64,000 nt of DNA. Origin: Loripinus fragilis (taxonomy: Eukaryota; Mollusca; Bivalvia; Lucinida; Lucinidae). Shown here piece by piece: positions 47,515 through 57,362 of this stretch. Numbering within the stretch: the first letter of the stretch is position 1; every line of letters begins with the position of its first letter. The notes below the pieces were generated by a model. The model did no database searches, was not told the origin of the DNA, and saw nothing but the letters and a program-made list of their open reading frames with translations. A program made the position numbers and the translations under genes. The stretch spans positions 10,940,593-11,004,592 of the forward strand of contig OZ026531.1 in the NCBI GenBank assembly GCA_964019695.1. Reading direction: 5' to 3'.

Positions 47515-48115
47515 GTGTTTGGTTTTTATTTAGTTCTGCGGTACTTGGTGTCCTTTCTAGCTTTCAATAATCTTGAAGAGGTACATTACTTTAATTGTCT
47601 TCCTGGCCCCGAGGCTATAAAACTTTTTCCGTGCTCAACTCAACTGAGCATGGAATTTCAAATGCTCATAAAATATGAAGTGCGTAAAAATAAAGACTAT
47701 TGTTTGTGTTGTTTAATTGTGTTTTGTCACTTTCCAACGTGGTATCCTGGGTCAGATCAGATACTTGATTGTTTTGATTCCTGATCATTGCCGCCTTTCT
47801 AACTTTTCTAGCTTTCAACCTCACAAATGTTGTATTTATCATCCTGATAAATGTTAAAATTTCTACAATTGTAGGCATTTTAACATTTGTTAGCATGATA
47901 AAATTTATGCTCAGTTGAGTTGTGCAGGAAAAACGTTTTTATAACCTCGGGGCCTGATGCTTTGTGACTGAAGTGTTCTTTGTCTCTTCCTCGTGGTACT
48001 GCGGGTTGGTCTGTGGATTCTGATCGTGGCATTTCCTAGTCATACGCACTTACTTTTTGTTGAATGTCAGAAGAACATTATGCATACAATACATAGAGGA
48101 TCTTAAATGAGTGCG
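47515..48115 (-). repeat. Second family B copy with the same nested insertion
   Basis: Parallel to 46,800-47,370: the left family B part, a GCTCAACTC element at 47,608-47,954 with a family A fragment (47,690-47,812), then GATGCTTTGTGACTG and the same shared flank. A segmental duplication after both insertions is the simplest history. Confidence 0.75.
47608..47954. mobile_element. GCTCAACTC element inserted in family B, second
   Basis: GCCCCGAGGCTATAAAACTT and the inverted TTTTTATAACCTCGGGGC, flanked by CTG on both sides. The outer words CATGCTCAACTC and the central TAAAATTTCTACAATTGTAGGC hairpin are as in the other copies. Confidence 0.85.
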
Positions 48116-48127
48116 CATGTTTTATTT

Positions 48128-48330
48128 AATTTATCAACCCATTAATGCCGAACGTATATTCCAATCCTTATCAATTAGACGAGTCCAATTCCAATTTTAG
48201 GGTTGTTGGGTGGTATTTTTCATTTTTATTGAAATTTTAAAAGTCTTCTGTTTGCAAACAGCGAACAGCCAGATCAGACGCCGCTTTTTTGCATTGTTGC
48301 CGATGCCCCACAAAAAAGACGCTATGCTTA
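48128..48330. mobile_element. Element with CCCATTAATGCC / GACGCTATGC ends
   Basis: CAACCCATTAATGCCGAACG, then TTTGCAAACAGCGAACAG and CCCACAAAAAAGACGCTATG. The same order occurs at 54,140-54,330, and a short reverse relative at 34,908-34,990. Confidence 0.65.
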
Positions 48331-48837
48331 AGGAAAATATAAGAAAAAAAAGAGATAAAATGCGAGGCTTGCCGAAATATTGCAGAATGCTCAAAGGGGA
48401 GCCTCCAAGGGAAGCATTCTGTAATACTTACGACTTTTATTTTGCTATCATTTGTCATTAAGATCTTTGTTTTGTCTAATTTTGAGTGGCAGTTTAAGAC
48501 AGGTTTTACTGTATGTAGGATTTCGCTTCCATATACGTTAAAACGCAACAATAATATAGTTAATATCTTCTTTTTCGTAAAAGGACACAATTAAATCATT
48601 TTATTGCATATTAAATATTTAACAGTTGTTAAACTACCAAACGTTTTCATTTCAAAAATTGATTTTTGGCAGGTGTAACCAACTTCATTGAGCAATCAAC
48701 TATCATCTCAATATTTAAATGAGGACAAAAAGATTTTTAAACATGTGCTGTAATTATCTTAACTTTCATACTGATTGTGTTGGAGTGTTCATTAGACCTT
48801 TGCACAAAATTAATGCATAAGGTTTTTACAAATAAAA
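48331..48837. other. No gene; small hairpin
   Basis: 48,378-48,424 folds as ATATTGCAGAATGCTC / GAAGCATTCTGTAAT around a GGGGAGCCTCC loop. No coding support. Confidence 0.45.
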
Positions 48838-49130
48838 TAGTGGGTATGATCAGGAAATACAACGAAAAACCTATGGCATCGTGAGGAAGAGTCAAACAAC
48901 AATCACGAGACACCAGGATGACAAATAAAGCAATGCAACCAGCTCTGTCTTCCCAATCAAGATGATTGCAAAACTAGAATGGACACAAAGGAACGCACAA
49001 CAAAACGTAGAACAATTACAGAATCCCATAATGGGAGTAACAATCAACACCGAATCAACAACAACAGAACCTCCGCCTTAGAACGGGCAGCAGGCTAAGC
49101 CACTGGGGGGAGCTTAACTGCATTTTACTA
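48838..49130 (+). repeat. Dispersed repeat family B, best plus-strand copy
   Basis: GTGGGTATGATCAGGAAATA, GGCATCGTGAGGAAGAGTC, CAAGATGATTGCAAAAC, CAACAGAACCTCCGCCTTAG, ending near ACTGGGGGGAGC. Confidence 0.75.
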
Positions 49131-49281
49131 GTACCAAATCTTTGCCCTAGTTTCTGCTGTTGTTGAAGCGCAAAAATGTTAAGCTCGCGAAGAGGATTCC
49201 TAACTATTGCAATGTATCATCATGGAGAAACAATATAATCAAATTGACACACCACGATGAAACAAAGAAAAGGGCTTATGA

Positions 49282-49602
49282 AAGTAAGTAAGGATGCAAA
49301 GATCAGGAATCGATACAATCAAGTACCACACCTGACCCAGGATACCAATGGGAAAGTGACAAACTCACAGTAGACACCACAAACGAGAGCCAAGAGGTCA
49401 GCCCTTTCCCAGCAAGTGACCACAAAGCACATATAAACAGACGCGCACAAAGACATAGCAAACACAAGACAGAACAAAAACATAAAAGATCCACAAAAGA
49501 AGTACCGCCTTGGAACGGTAAGTAAAATATTTTACTGGAGGACTTAAACCGGTTTAACGGCGCCAACCTCACCCTTAATTCAGATGTGGATCAAGACACA
49601 TA
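49282..49602 (+). repeat. Dispersed repeat family A, copy 10, full length
   Basis: From AAGTAAGTAAGGATGCAAAG to GGCGCCAACCTCACCCTTAA and TTCAGATGTGGATCAA. It contains the palindrome GTAAAATATTTTAC (49,523-49,536) near the 3' end. One of the three most complete copies. Confidence 0.93.
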
Positions 49603-49789
49603 GATATTCGGTTTTTGCATGAAAGACCCCTAACTTATCAATGCATCATCTCCTAAAACATATAAATCAAGATATAACGAGGAGATAAAGCAAGGATAAG
49701 GACTCAACAGTAAATTAAACCGAATACCAGAGCAAAAGAAATCCAACAGGTAAACCCCGGTGGGCCCGACAAACAGCCAAAGCATCAGG

Positions 49790-50465
49790 CCCATACCATC
49801 TCATCAATAGATAAGTCTTTAAGTCGGAACCATCATAGAGTCTGAAGTCCGACCCACCGGCGTGCAATTAAAGAGGAAAGCAAAGTTGCCAACCGTGATT
49901 GGGTTGACTACCAAGCATGCAGTCTGTTGCAATACATTAATATTATAGCCAATCTTTTTATAATGGGAAATTATTTTAATGAACTGTGCTGAAAAATTAT
50001 TAGAGCCAACAATCTTCTTCAATTTATACACCAAGTCACCATAGAAATCAGGTTCCGAAAGTCATTGGCGCAAGAGAGATTTAAGTCCAGTTTGGAATTT
50101 AGAAATCAAATCATAGTATTGTCTATAAAATTTTGAAAATGTTTTGCGAAGTTTATGATACCGATAGCCTTGTTTAAGAAGTTTCTGAGTTAACAATTTA
50201 TTGTGAGTGTTGAAGTCAGCAACATAGCTAGATGCTCTAGCAAAACGAATGAGTTGAAAGATATAGACTCCATAGGATGTAGAACGAGAATGGGAAATTG
50301 ACAATTTCAAAATCGTCGTCACGTTTATCATAAATTTTGGTAGAAACAATATCATTAGAAAATGACAAATGCAAGTCTAAAAATGCGGCTTCGGTATCAG
50401 AGGCATTGGCTTTATTCAGTTGGATCTCACAGATAGTCAGAGCTAAAGAAAACCTCAAGTTGAGC
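49790..50465 (-). pseudogene. Penelope-like RT pseudogene, lineage 2
   Basis: Several minus-strand frames, read in order from 50,465, give KANASDTEAAFLDLHLSFSN, DIVSTKIYDKRDD, then YIFQLIRFARASSYVADFNT, GYRYHKLRKTFSKFYRQYYD, and VYKLKKIVGSNNFSAQF with NPITVGNFAFLFNCTPVGRT. This is the C-terminal half of a reverse transcriptase polyprotein common in bivalves and corals, which I place with Penelope-like elements. At least three frameshifts (near 50,350, 50,240 and 50,040) break it. The catalytic motifs upstream of this part are missing here. Confidence 0.75.
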
Positions 50466-50669
50466 CTTTAAATAAGACGGCAATCTGGCAGGTTAAAATT
50501 TCCATATTAGGATTGTTTTTATCTTAGCAAACTGTGAAGGTCTTGTTAAAATTCTGTATTCTTCGGCATTTTAATATTATGAGTCTTCACTGCGTTTAGC
50601 ACAGAGGTTAATTAAAGATCTATGTAATACATCACAGCCGTGGAGTTCTGTCACTGACATATTTTGAAA

Positions 50670-50836
50670 GAGCTACGTGCATAAATGGGGCTAATTCGGC
50701 CCCTCAGAAGCCCAAAACTATAAGTTGTTTTCCACCAATGTCTTCTGATTGGTTTATAAGACAAATCGCCAGGGTGTTAACGTCTGGTTTTAATTTGAAG
50801 TTTACCTTTGCTATGCTAATAAAAATGACCACCAAA
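50670..50836. repeat. GGAGCTACGTGCAT repeat, copy 1
   Basis: GAGCTACGTGCATAAATGGG, CTTCTGATTGGTTTATAAGA, then a TTAACGTCTGGTTTTAATTTGAAG-like run in which GTTTACCTTTGC replaces the usual GTTAC. Same family as 51,712-51,905 and, reversed, 52,330-52,735. Confidence 0.65.
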
Positions 50837-50837
50837 T

Positions 50838-51165
50838 TAAGTAAGTAAGGATGCAAAGATCAGGAATCGATACAATCAAGTACCACAGCTGACTCAGTAT
50901 ACCAATGGGAAAGTGACAAACTCACAGTTAGACACCACAAACGAGCCAAAAGGTCAGCCCTTTCTCAGCAGGTGACCACAAGGCACAAATAAACAGACGC
51001 ACACAAAGGCCTAAAAAACGCAGGACAGGAAAAAACCCCATAAAAGATCCACAACAGAAGTACCGCCTTGGAATGGTCAGTAAAATATTTTACTGGAGGG
51101 TTTAAACCGGTTTTAGGGCGCGCCAACCTCACCCTTAATTCAAATGTGGATCAAGACATATAAAT
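50838..51165 (+). repeat. Dispersed repeat family A, copy 11, full length
   Basis: From AAGTAAGTAAGGATGCAAAG to GCGCCAACCTCACCCTTAAT and CAAATGTGGATCAA. It faces copy 12 across about 60 bases. Confidence 0.93.
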
Positions 51166-51221
51166 ATTTAGTTTGCATGAAGGACCCCTAACGTATCAAT
51201 GCATCATCTCCTAAGGCGTTT

Positions 51222-51540
51222 TGATCCACATCTGAATTAAGGATGAAGTTGGCGCCGTTTTACTGGTTTAATCCCTCCAGTAAAATATTTTACTGACCGT
51301 TCCAAGGCGGTACTTCTTTTGTAGATCTTATTGTTTTTGTTCTGTCTTGTGTTTGCTATGTCTTTGTACGCGTCTGTTTATATGTGCTTTGTGGTCACCT
51401 GCTGGGAAAAGGCTGACCTCTTGGCTCTCGTTTGTCGTGTCTAACTGTAAGTTTATCACTTTTCCATTGGTATCCTGGGTCAGGTGTGGTACTTGATTGT
51501 ATCGATTCCTGATCTTTGCACCCTTACTTACTTTAAATAG
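51222..51540 (-). repeat. Dispersed repeat family A, copy 12, full length
   Basis: Reverse: GATCCACATCTGAATTAAGG to GATTCCTGATCTTTGCACCC and TTACTTACTT. Together with copy 11 it forms a large inverted repeat (arms about 310 bp). Confidence 0.93.
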
Positions 51541-51711
51541 AATAATCACCATTTGAGGCTTTGAGAGACATTTGTTATATTAAGAAGGCTAAATACTAAA
51601 ACAAACAACCTTTTAATATGTTTTATGTCGTGATATTTTTCATCTGTTAAAAAATCTTTTCTGTATTTGTTTTTGCTCTATGTTCATTTCTCTCTCAAAA
51701 GTCTCAAATTG

Positions 51712-51905
51712 GAGCTACGTGCATTATGGGGTTATTTTGGCCCCAAATGAGGCGAAAACATAAAAATTGTTTTTTTTCACCAGTTTCTTCTTATTAGTTT
51801 ATTAGGACAATTATCTCAGTGTAAAAATCTGGTATTAATTTGACTTTAACCGTGTTATGGTAACAAAAATGGCCGCCACTATAGGCTGAAAATAGGAAAG
51901 TGACC
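51712..51905. repeat. GGAGCTACGTGCAT repeat, copy 2
   Basis: GGAGCTACGTGCATTATGGG, TTTTGGCCCCAAATGAGGCG, TTATGGTAACAAAAATGGCC, then GCTGAAAATAGGAAAGTGAC. Confidence 0.75.
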
Positions 51906-51959
51906 ATTTTGGAGGAAATTTGAGACATTCGACAGAGAAATTTACATAGAGCACAAGCA

Positions 51960-52165
51960 AATACCAAAAAATTTGAGCCGTGATATGTGATTTCCGACAA
52001 TGTGGCATTTTGACAAGTGTAGACTCAGACAAGCCTGTGCAGCCTCCTTTTAAGCTTAGATACTGTAAATGGTGTTCAGTCAGTAGCTTAACTGTCATAG
52101 AATAACCAAGCGACAAGCAAAGGCTATGATCAGACTGCGTGTATGCGAAGGCTGATCTGAGGCTT
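51960..52165. repeat. Reverse copy of the 15.9-kb repeat
   Basis: TGAGCCGTGATATGTGATTT, ATGTGGCATTTTGACAAGTG, TAGCTTAACTGTCATAGAAT and a GCGTGTATGCGAAGGC end. Confidence 0.75.
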
Positions 52166-52329
52166 TACTGGTCGCACATACCACATTATTGGAAATCTCA
52201 TGCCGCGGCTCAAATATATTTGTAACAGATGAAAAGCATCATCACGATACACAATATATTTTTTTATTGTATTTAGCTGTGCTGATATCTAATTCTTAAA
52301 AATTTGGTCTCCCAAAGCCTTAAATTTTG

Positions 52330-52735
52330 TAAAAATGGCAATTTCTATATTTTAAGCCTATTCTGTAGGCCATTTTTGCTACCATAGCAACGGTAAAAGT
52401 TAAATAAATACCAGATTTTTACACTTGTGTTATTCGTCTAATATACCAATCAGAAGAAATTGATGAAAAGCAACGTTTCAGTTTTTGACTCCAAAGGGGG
52501 TTAAATAGTACTTTGATGCACGTCGCTCTTTGTTCCAAAATGATCACTTTCCTATTTTCAGCCTATTTTTGCGGCCATTTCTGTTGCAATAGCAACGGTA
52601 AAAGTCAAATTTATACCAGACTTTTACACTTTGGCTATTGTTTTAATAAACCGATAGGAATATATTGTTGGAAAACATTTTTTTTGCCTCATATGGGGAT
52701 GGGGTGGGGGCAAAATAGCCCCTTAACTCAGATCT
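52330..52735. repeat. GGAGCTACGTGCAT repeat, two reverse copies
   Basis: Two direct units, at 52,350-52,530 and 52,540-52,735. Each has ATTTTCAGCCTATT-like text, AGCAACGGTAAAAGT, CCAGA-TTTTACACTT and ACC-ATAGGAA. Together with 51,712-51,905 they bracket the 51,960 repeat. Confidence 0.7.
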
Positions 52736-52920
52736 GACTGTCTGTGAGTCGTGAGCCACCAGTTTCCTTGTTTTACCATTTTGTGTTAATTTGATTATAT
52801 TGTCCCTCTGTTATGGTAAATTGCTATAATTGATGCTGTTGGCGTATACAACTTGGTAAAATATATATAGATGTCTACGCTGTAAAACATGAGTATCTTC
52901 AGGGATTAAGGGAGCACAGA

Positions 52921-52939
52921 CCCCCCCCCCCCCCCCCCC
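52921..52939. repeat. C19 homopolymer
   Basis: Nineteen C in a row beside the RT fragment; a likely site of length error. Confidence 0.97.
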
Positions 52940-53560
52940 TTGGGGGCCTCATTATTATCAAGTAACGTTTTACTGGATTCTAATATGAATTCTTTCGAGA
53001 ATCCTTTATGTATCAAATCAGGGTATTTTGATAGCCAACTGTTTATTGCTTCACTACCCAACTCGTGGGTGATATTTTTGTAGAGGTTAACTACATCAAA
53101 AGATACTAACAATGTATTAGATGTTACAGTTTTTTTTTTTGGAATATAATTTAGGAAGTCGATGTCATCTCGTACAGAGCTCTTGACTTTTTCGATGAAG
53201 GATTTAGAAATTATCAACTAAATTGCTTAAGCGATGTGTTTCACATGCTAAAACAGCCGCTATTTGGCAAAAGTTAAGGTAAAGGTTCTAAATATTCACT
53301 ATTTATTTTATTGCATTCATCCCTAATCATTTCACTTTTATTAATTTTAGGGAGGCCATAAAACATGTTTTGTTTGCATTCAAAATCGAGTAGGTAGTTG
53401 ATTTCATGCCGCGTAATTTCCTTTGCAAAACTTATTACTTTTTTTTAACCTTTTTCATGGTTCCCTTTATACGTTGGCTTTCTACTTGCTTGTAGAATGA
53501 TTTATCATCCAGTATTTCTAAAATTATTATTCTTTAAAATTCCTTGTTCATTATATTTAT
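52940..53560 (-). pseudogene. Penelope-like RT pseudogene, N-terminal RT part
   Basis: From about 53,560 leftward the minus strand gives FYKQVESQRIKGTMKKVK, then PPKINKSEMIRDECNKIN (the LPKIHK-type motif). An open frame follows (53,217-52,950): SVRDDIDFLNYIPKKKTVTS, TLLVSFDVVNLYKNITHELG, then GFSKEFILES. SFDVVNLYKNI is the motif-A region of the RT, carrying one of the catalytic aspartates. The fragment ends at a C19 run. Stops and frameshifts lie upstream of 53,217. It supplies the part missing from the 49.8-kb copy, from the same or a sister lineage. Confidence 0.75.
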
Positions 53561-54139
53561 ATCACTGGAGAAAAAGAGTGGTAGCTGAGCTGCCAACTCT
53601 TTTGTCGTAGGGTTACACATATTTTAGTGCGCTGCCTACTTGTACATGTAGTATAGAGAAACTGGTTCATGTACGTCATCTACGGGATTACAAAAATGAT
53701 CCTCAGATAAAGAAGTAGAAGTTTCATGTGGAATTTATAACCTTATACAATGTACCGTCCTAAGTTTATTGTATCAAACTAGATGCCGGATGAAAATATT
53801 ATAGCATAAAGGGTTGATATTGAAAACCATGAGTTTGCTAACCTTCTCTTTTCGCGGTTGTATATCTTACATATTCATGTAAGCATGAAGTTTCAATGCT
53901 TATTCAAGATATATCAATATTTTATTAAAGTTTGTCAAATAACTTACTCATTTTGAACAGATTTAATCATAATTTGCCCCATGACTAATAGCGAGGCGGG
54001 TTAAAGAGACGTAATTGATCGTTAAAATTCAATTTTCAGTCAGAGATGATAGCTCGCTGAGACGTCGACTTTGACCTGCAGAGGAAGAAAAGTTTTTATC
54101 CATTTCCAAAAAATGCATACCCTGATCAATTACTTCTTA
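53561..54139. other. No gene seen
   Basis: No coding support. Confidence 0.45.
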
Positions 54140-54330
54140 GTCAACCAATTTGTGCTAAATGAAATCCCCGTCACTTTTCAATCGGACGAATCCATTTTGA
54201 ATGTAAGGGTTGTAGGGTAATAAGTTCCAAGTTCATTCAAATTTTGAAAGGATATTCTGTAAGCAAACAGTTCGATACCTGGTTCTGCACTGTTTACCGA
54301 TGTCCCATAAAATGGACGCTAGGCTTATCA
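54140..54330. mobile_element. Copy of the 48.1-kb element
   Basis: AGTCAACCAATTTGTGCTAA, GGACGAATCCATTTTGAATG, TGTAAGCAAACAGTTCG, CCCATAAAATGGACGCTAGG. Diverged but in the same order. Confidence 0.6.
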
Positions 54331-54581
54331 CTGCTTATATAATTAAGATTATTTTTGAAAAAAAAATGCTTTTGTTATAATACGGAGGTTTGCTTGACCT
54401 GCAACCGTATTCGGCAGGATAGAGGTTTTTGAAATGCATTGAAATTTATTAAATTTATCGAATTTTCCCATCAACTGAATGTAAGGACAAGCTAAATTAC
54501 ATTTAAACATCAATTTGAATATTAAATGGTTTCACTGCTCACTCGAACAAAATAGATTTAAATGCTACGGAAGAAACAAAT

Positions 54582-54629
54582 TCCATCCATCCATCCATTC
54601 ATCCATCCATCCATCCATCCACCTATCCA
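54582..54629. repeat. (CCAT)n microsatellite
   Basis: About eleven CCAT units with one interruption (CATTCATC). Confidence 0.95.
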
Positions 54630-54799
54630 CGCGTGTATGAAGAATTGACACCAACTCCTCATTTATGAGAATAGTCGGTACACGATCCCCACACATGTGA
54701 ACTGGTACCAGAGTTTTACAGATGTAAAGAATTGGTACGAAAGAGCTTAGTGCAGTAAAGAAAACCTCAGGACCCATCCAAACACAAGCACCAGAAACT

Positions 54800-55620
54800 A
54801 ACTGATTAAAGGTTTACGTCATGGCCATCATTAAGTCTGGGGCCTTGCCCACTGTCGTGCAATTAAGAGAAAACCATAGCTATAACCCGCGCTTGGGTTT
54901 TCAACAAGATATGCAGACTGTCGCATGATATCCAGGTTATATCCAAGTAAGAAAGGCGGCCAAGATAAGGAATCGTTTCAATCAAGTACCAAACCTGACA
55001 CAGGATACCACATGGGAAAGTGACAAACAACAATTAAATATTACAAACAAGAGCCAAGAGGTCAGCCCTTTCCCAGCAGGTGACCAAAAGGCAGCAATAA
55101 CCAGACACGAAAGCATGACAAACACGAGACAAAAATAATTCAAATGATTCACAAAAGAAATACCACCTTGGAACGGTCAGTTAAAATAATTTACCGGAGG
55201 GCTTAAACCGGTTTCACGGCGCCAACCTCTCCCTTAGTTCAGATTTTTTTAAGTTCACACTTTTTCTTATAACGTTTGATTATCTTTTTGAATTGATTAC
55301 TAAAATCAGGTTTTCCAGCAATTCTTTTGAATTTATAAACTAAATCACCATATAATACTGGCTCCGATAAGACCTCTTGCAGAAGAGTTTTTAATCCTAT
55401 ATTGTATTTAACTCTGAGTGCCTGTGGTAGATTTAGAGAATGATTTACAAAGTTTTATGATATCGATAACCTTGTTTTGATAACTTAGCTTCTGTTGTTG
55501 AAGTCACTTACATTAGAACATACTCTCGCAAAACGAATAATTTGCAAAATACGTATATACACCATGGGATTGGGAGCGAGGAACATCTCCATATTAACTA
55601 TTTGAAAATTAAACTCAACC
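54800..55620 (-). pseudogene. Penelope-like RT pseudogene split by a family A insertion
   Basis: The right part (55,620-55,248) and left part (54,946-54,800) are colinear with the 49.8-50.5 kb copy. After YKKK at the right part's end, the left part continues with LGYNLDIMRQSAYLVENPS and AGYSYGFLL before a frameshift. Family A copy 13 sits exactly between them. Multiple stops. The sequence is more diverged than the 49.8-kb copy. Confidence 0.75.
54946..55248 (+). repeat. Dispersed repeat family A, copy 13, inserted in an RT pseudogene
   Basis: From AAGTAAGAAAGGCGGCCAAG to GCGCCAACCTCTCCCTTAGT and TCAGA. Because both flanks belong to one RT sequence, this copy shows that family A is a mobile unit and where it ends. 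An AAG word sits at the left junction (54,946-54,948) and again just after the right end (55,251-55,253), a possible short target duplication. Confidence 0.88.
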
Positions 55621-56164
55621 CGCTATCCAGAAGTAGCATATTCTGAAAGCAGCAATATAACCACTAGCGCAATATATTAAGTTACTGCATGAGCGGAATT
55701 TGAAAATCATGTAACCACTGTGTGTAATATAAAGTATTGGAGGAAACCTTGAGATGATAGTATGCGAAATTAAGACCTTTATAAAAAGGCTTGCTTTTAA
55801 TTGCCAATGAATTTAGGAGTTGTAATTTTTAAGATTGTTTTGATTCAATCAATGATTAAATTAAACATATTTTATTGTGTATAAACGAAGGGATTGGGTG
55901 GATATAAGTTAAAACAACACAAGAAAATCCTCTCCCCAAAACAAAAAGAAATTGTATAATAGTACAACGAATTGACAGAGGCGGTCTACTTTTTTAGATT
56001 CAGAAAGTAAACCAGATTGTTTGAAAGGTGTGGCAATGACACTACTTTCTATTTGTTTATATATTTGTTTTGTATTTCTTGAAATACATTACTTACTTGA
56101 ATCTACCCGTGTCCGTTATAAATTGTAAAACTGTCTTATGGAGCTCCTTATTGGTTAGTAGTAA
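55621..56164. other. No gene seen
   Basis: No coding support between the RT relic and the 56.2-kb hairpin. Confidence 0.45.
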
Positions 56165-56252
56165 TGGGCGGCACTCTGGCACAAATTTTTTTAAGCCTGA
56201 AAAGAACTTTGAATTTTTCAGGCTAAAAATTTGTGCCAGAGATGCCGTCCCT
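56165..56252. repeat. Strong hairpin left of the viral block
   Basis: GGGCGGCACTCTGGCACAAA, then TTTTTTTAAGCCTGAAAA, returns as TTTTCAGGCTAAAAATTTG and TGCCAGAGATGCCGTCC. Arms about 37 bp, loop about 10 bp. Probably a short inverted-repeat element; no link to the viral genes is shown. Confidence 0.85.
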
Positions 56253-56775
56253 GGTAAGCTTGAGTGACTAGCTGTGAATAACTTAGATTATTTTTAGGGT
56301 TGTTCTGGCTTGGTCTATGATTGTGATAGTTTCCTGGTCATATTCACTGGTTGGTTGTAATTATAATAGTTTCCTGGGCTATTGGGAAATAACATTTTTT
56401 GAGGGTGATAAAGGTTCTGCTGTGGTGATATATAAAATAACTTAGTTAAACTCAGCTTTGAAGATAACTTAGTCATTTTAGGGGCATAGTATGTGGTGGT
56501 ATATGGTGTGTGTAATAGTCAAGGCTACTAAGTACCATGCGTCTTAGAGTCTCTTGGTCAATTAAGACCTCAACTCCTAGAGGCATCACTCTGTAGCGTT
56601 AACTAGTGTTTAGCTAGCCGTCTCAAGCTTACTACTACTGATTTTTTGAAAAGAACAACAAAGACTGGTGAACATTTCTATAACTTTATTGCCCCGCTAA
56701 CTATAACTGATTACAATGACAGAGGATCAGGGCCGTCCCTCTGTTCATTGTTTACAATAATTTCCCTTAACATAT
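56253..56775. other. Left flank of the viral block, no gene
   Basis: Contains family B-like words (TAGTTTCCTGGTCATATTCAC at about 56,325-56,345, and a second TAGTTTCCTGG near 56,366). There is no ATPase or polymerase frame, and no terminal repeat that I can identify. Confidence 0.45.
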
Positions 56776-57360
56776 TTACAACATATCATACTTAGGATAC
56801 TTCTTTGAAAGGTGATGTGAATAATTATGACATTTACAAGTCTGTATTCTGTGTTTGAATAAAAAGTCAGGAGGAGCCATGCGTCTCATTCCATTCTTGG
56901 ATAGGATGACTCTGGCATAGTTATAGATGAACCACATCTTGATATCTCTGTCATTCTGGTATAAATCTTCTCCAGTTCCATATAGTTCTTGATGAATGGC
57001 TGTGTTTAGATCTAGTCCTTTGTTGAGCTGGTGAATAATGTAGATACACCAAATTCCACATGTTTTGCTCCATGGACTCTGTAAACATTCTGTGTTATGG
57101 ATCCATCTTGTAGAGTTTCTTTCAATAAATGGTAGAACATATTGTTCTTCTGGTGGTCTTCCATATGAATCGAAGTAGATAACTTGATCTCTTCTGAAGT
57201 AGATAGCCACCCAATGTTCTCCTGGATCTGTGGATATATCTGTATTTACAGTGTAAGCCTTCATATCCAGTGGTTTCTTCTCTGGTAGTAAATCCTTGGC
57301 ACATACTTCTCCTTTCACAAGTATATTGTTTATGACTTTGATAAGTTCAACAGTGTTCAT
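56776..57360 (-). CDS. Adenain-like cysteine protease of the Polinton block
   Basis: A 194-residue protein that looks like the maturation protease of Polintons/adintoviruses (adenovirus protease, Ulp1/C5 fold). In the family this enzyme cleaves capsid and core precursors inside the particle. Visible catalytic landmarks are His49 in GEHWVAIYF, Asp64 in IYFDSYG, Gln94 in ECLQSPW and Cys101 in KTCGIWC; order and spacing match the adenain His, acidic, Gln, Cys set. Length is close to the ~200 residues usual for the family. The frame is open throughout and ends in a basic, His/Cys-rich tail. The ATG lies two bases after the stop of the upstream 194-aa gene, so the two are coupled. It is the last gene of the block. 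No lesion is seen. Confidence 0.93.
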   Translation of the reverse strand: MNTVELIKVINNILVKGEVCAKDLLPEKKPLDMKAYTVNTDISTDPGEHWVAIYFRRDQVIYFDSYGRPPEEQYVLPFIERNSTRWIHNTECLQSPWSKTCGIWCIYIIHQLNKGLDLNTAIHQELYGTGEDLYQNDRDIKMWFIYNYARVILSKNGMRRMAPPDFLFKHRIQTCKCHNYSHHLSKKYPKYDML

Positions 57361-57362
57361 TT

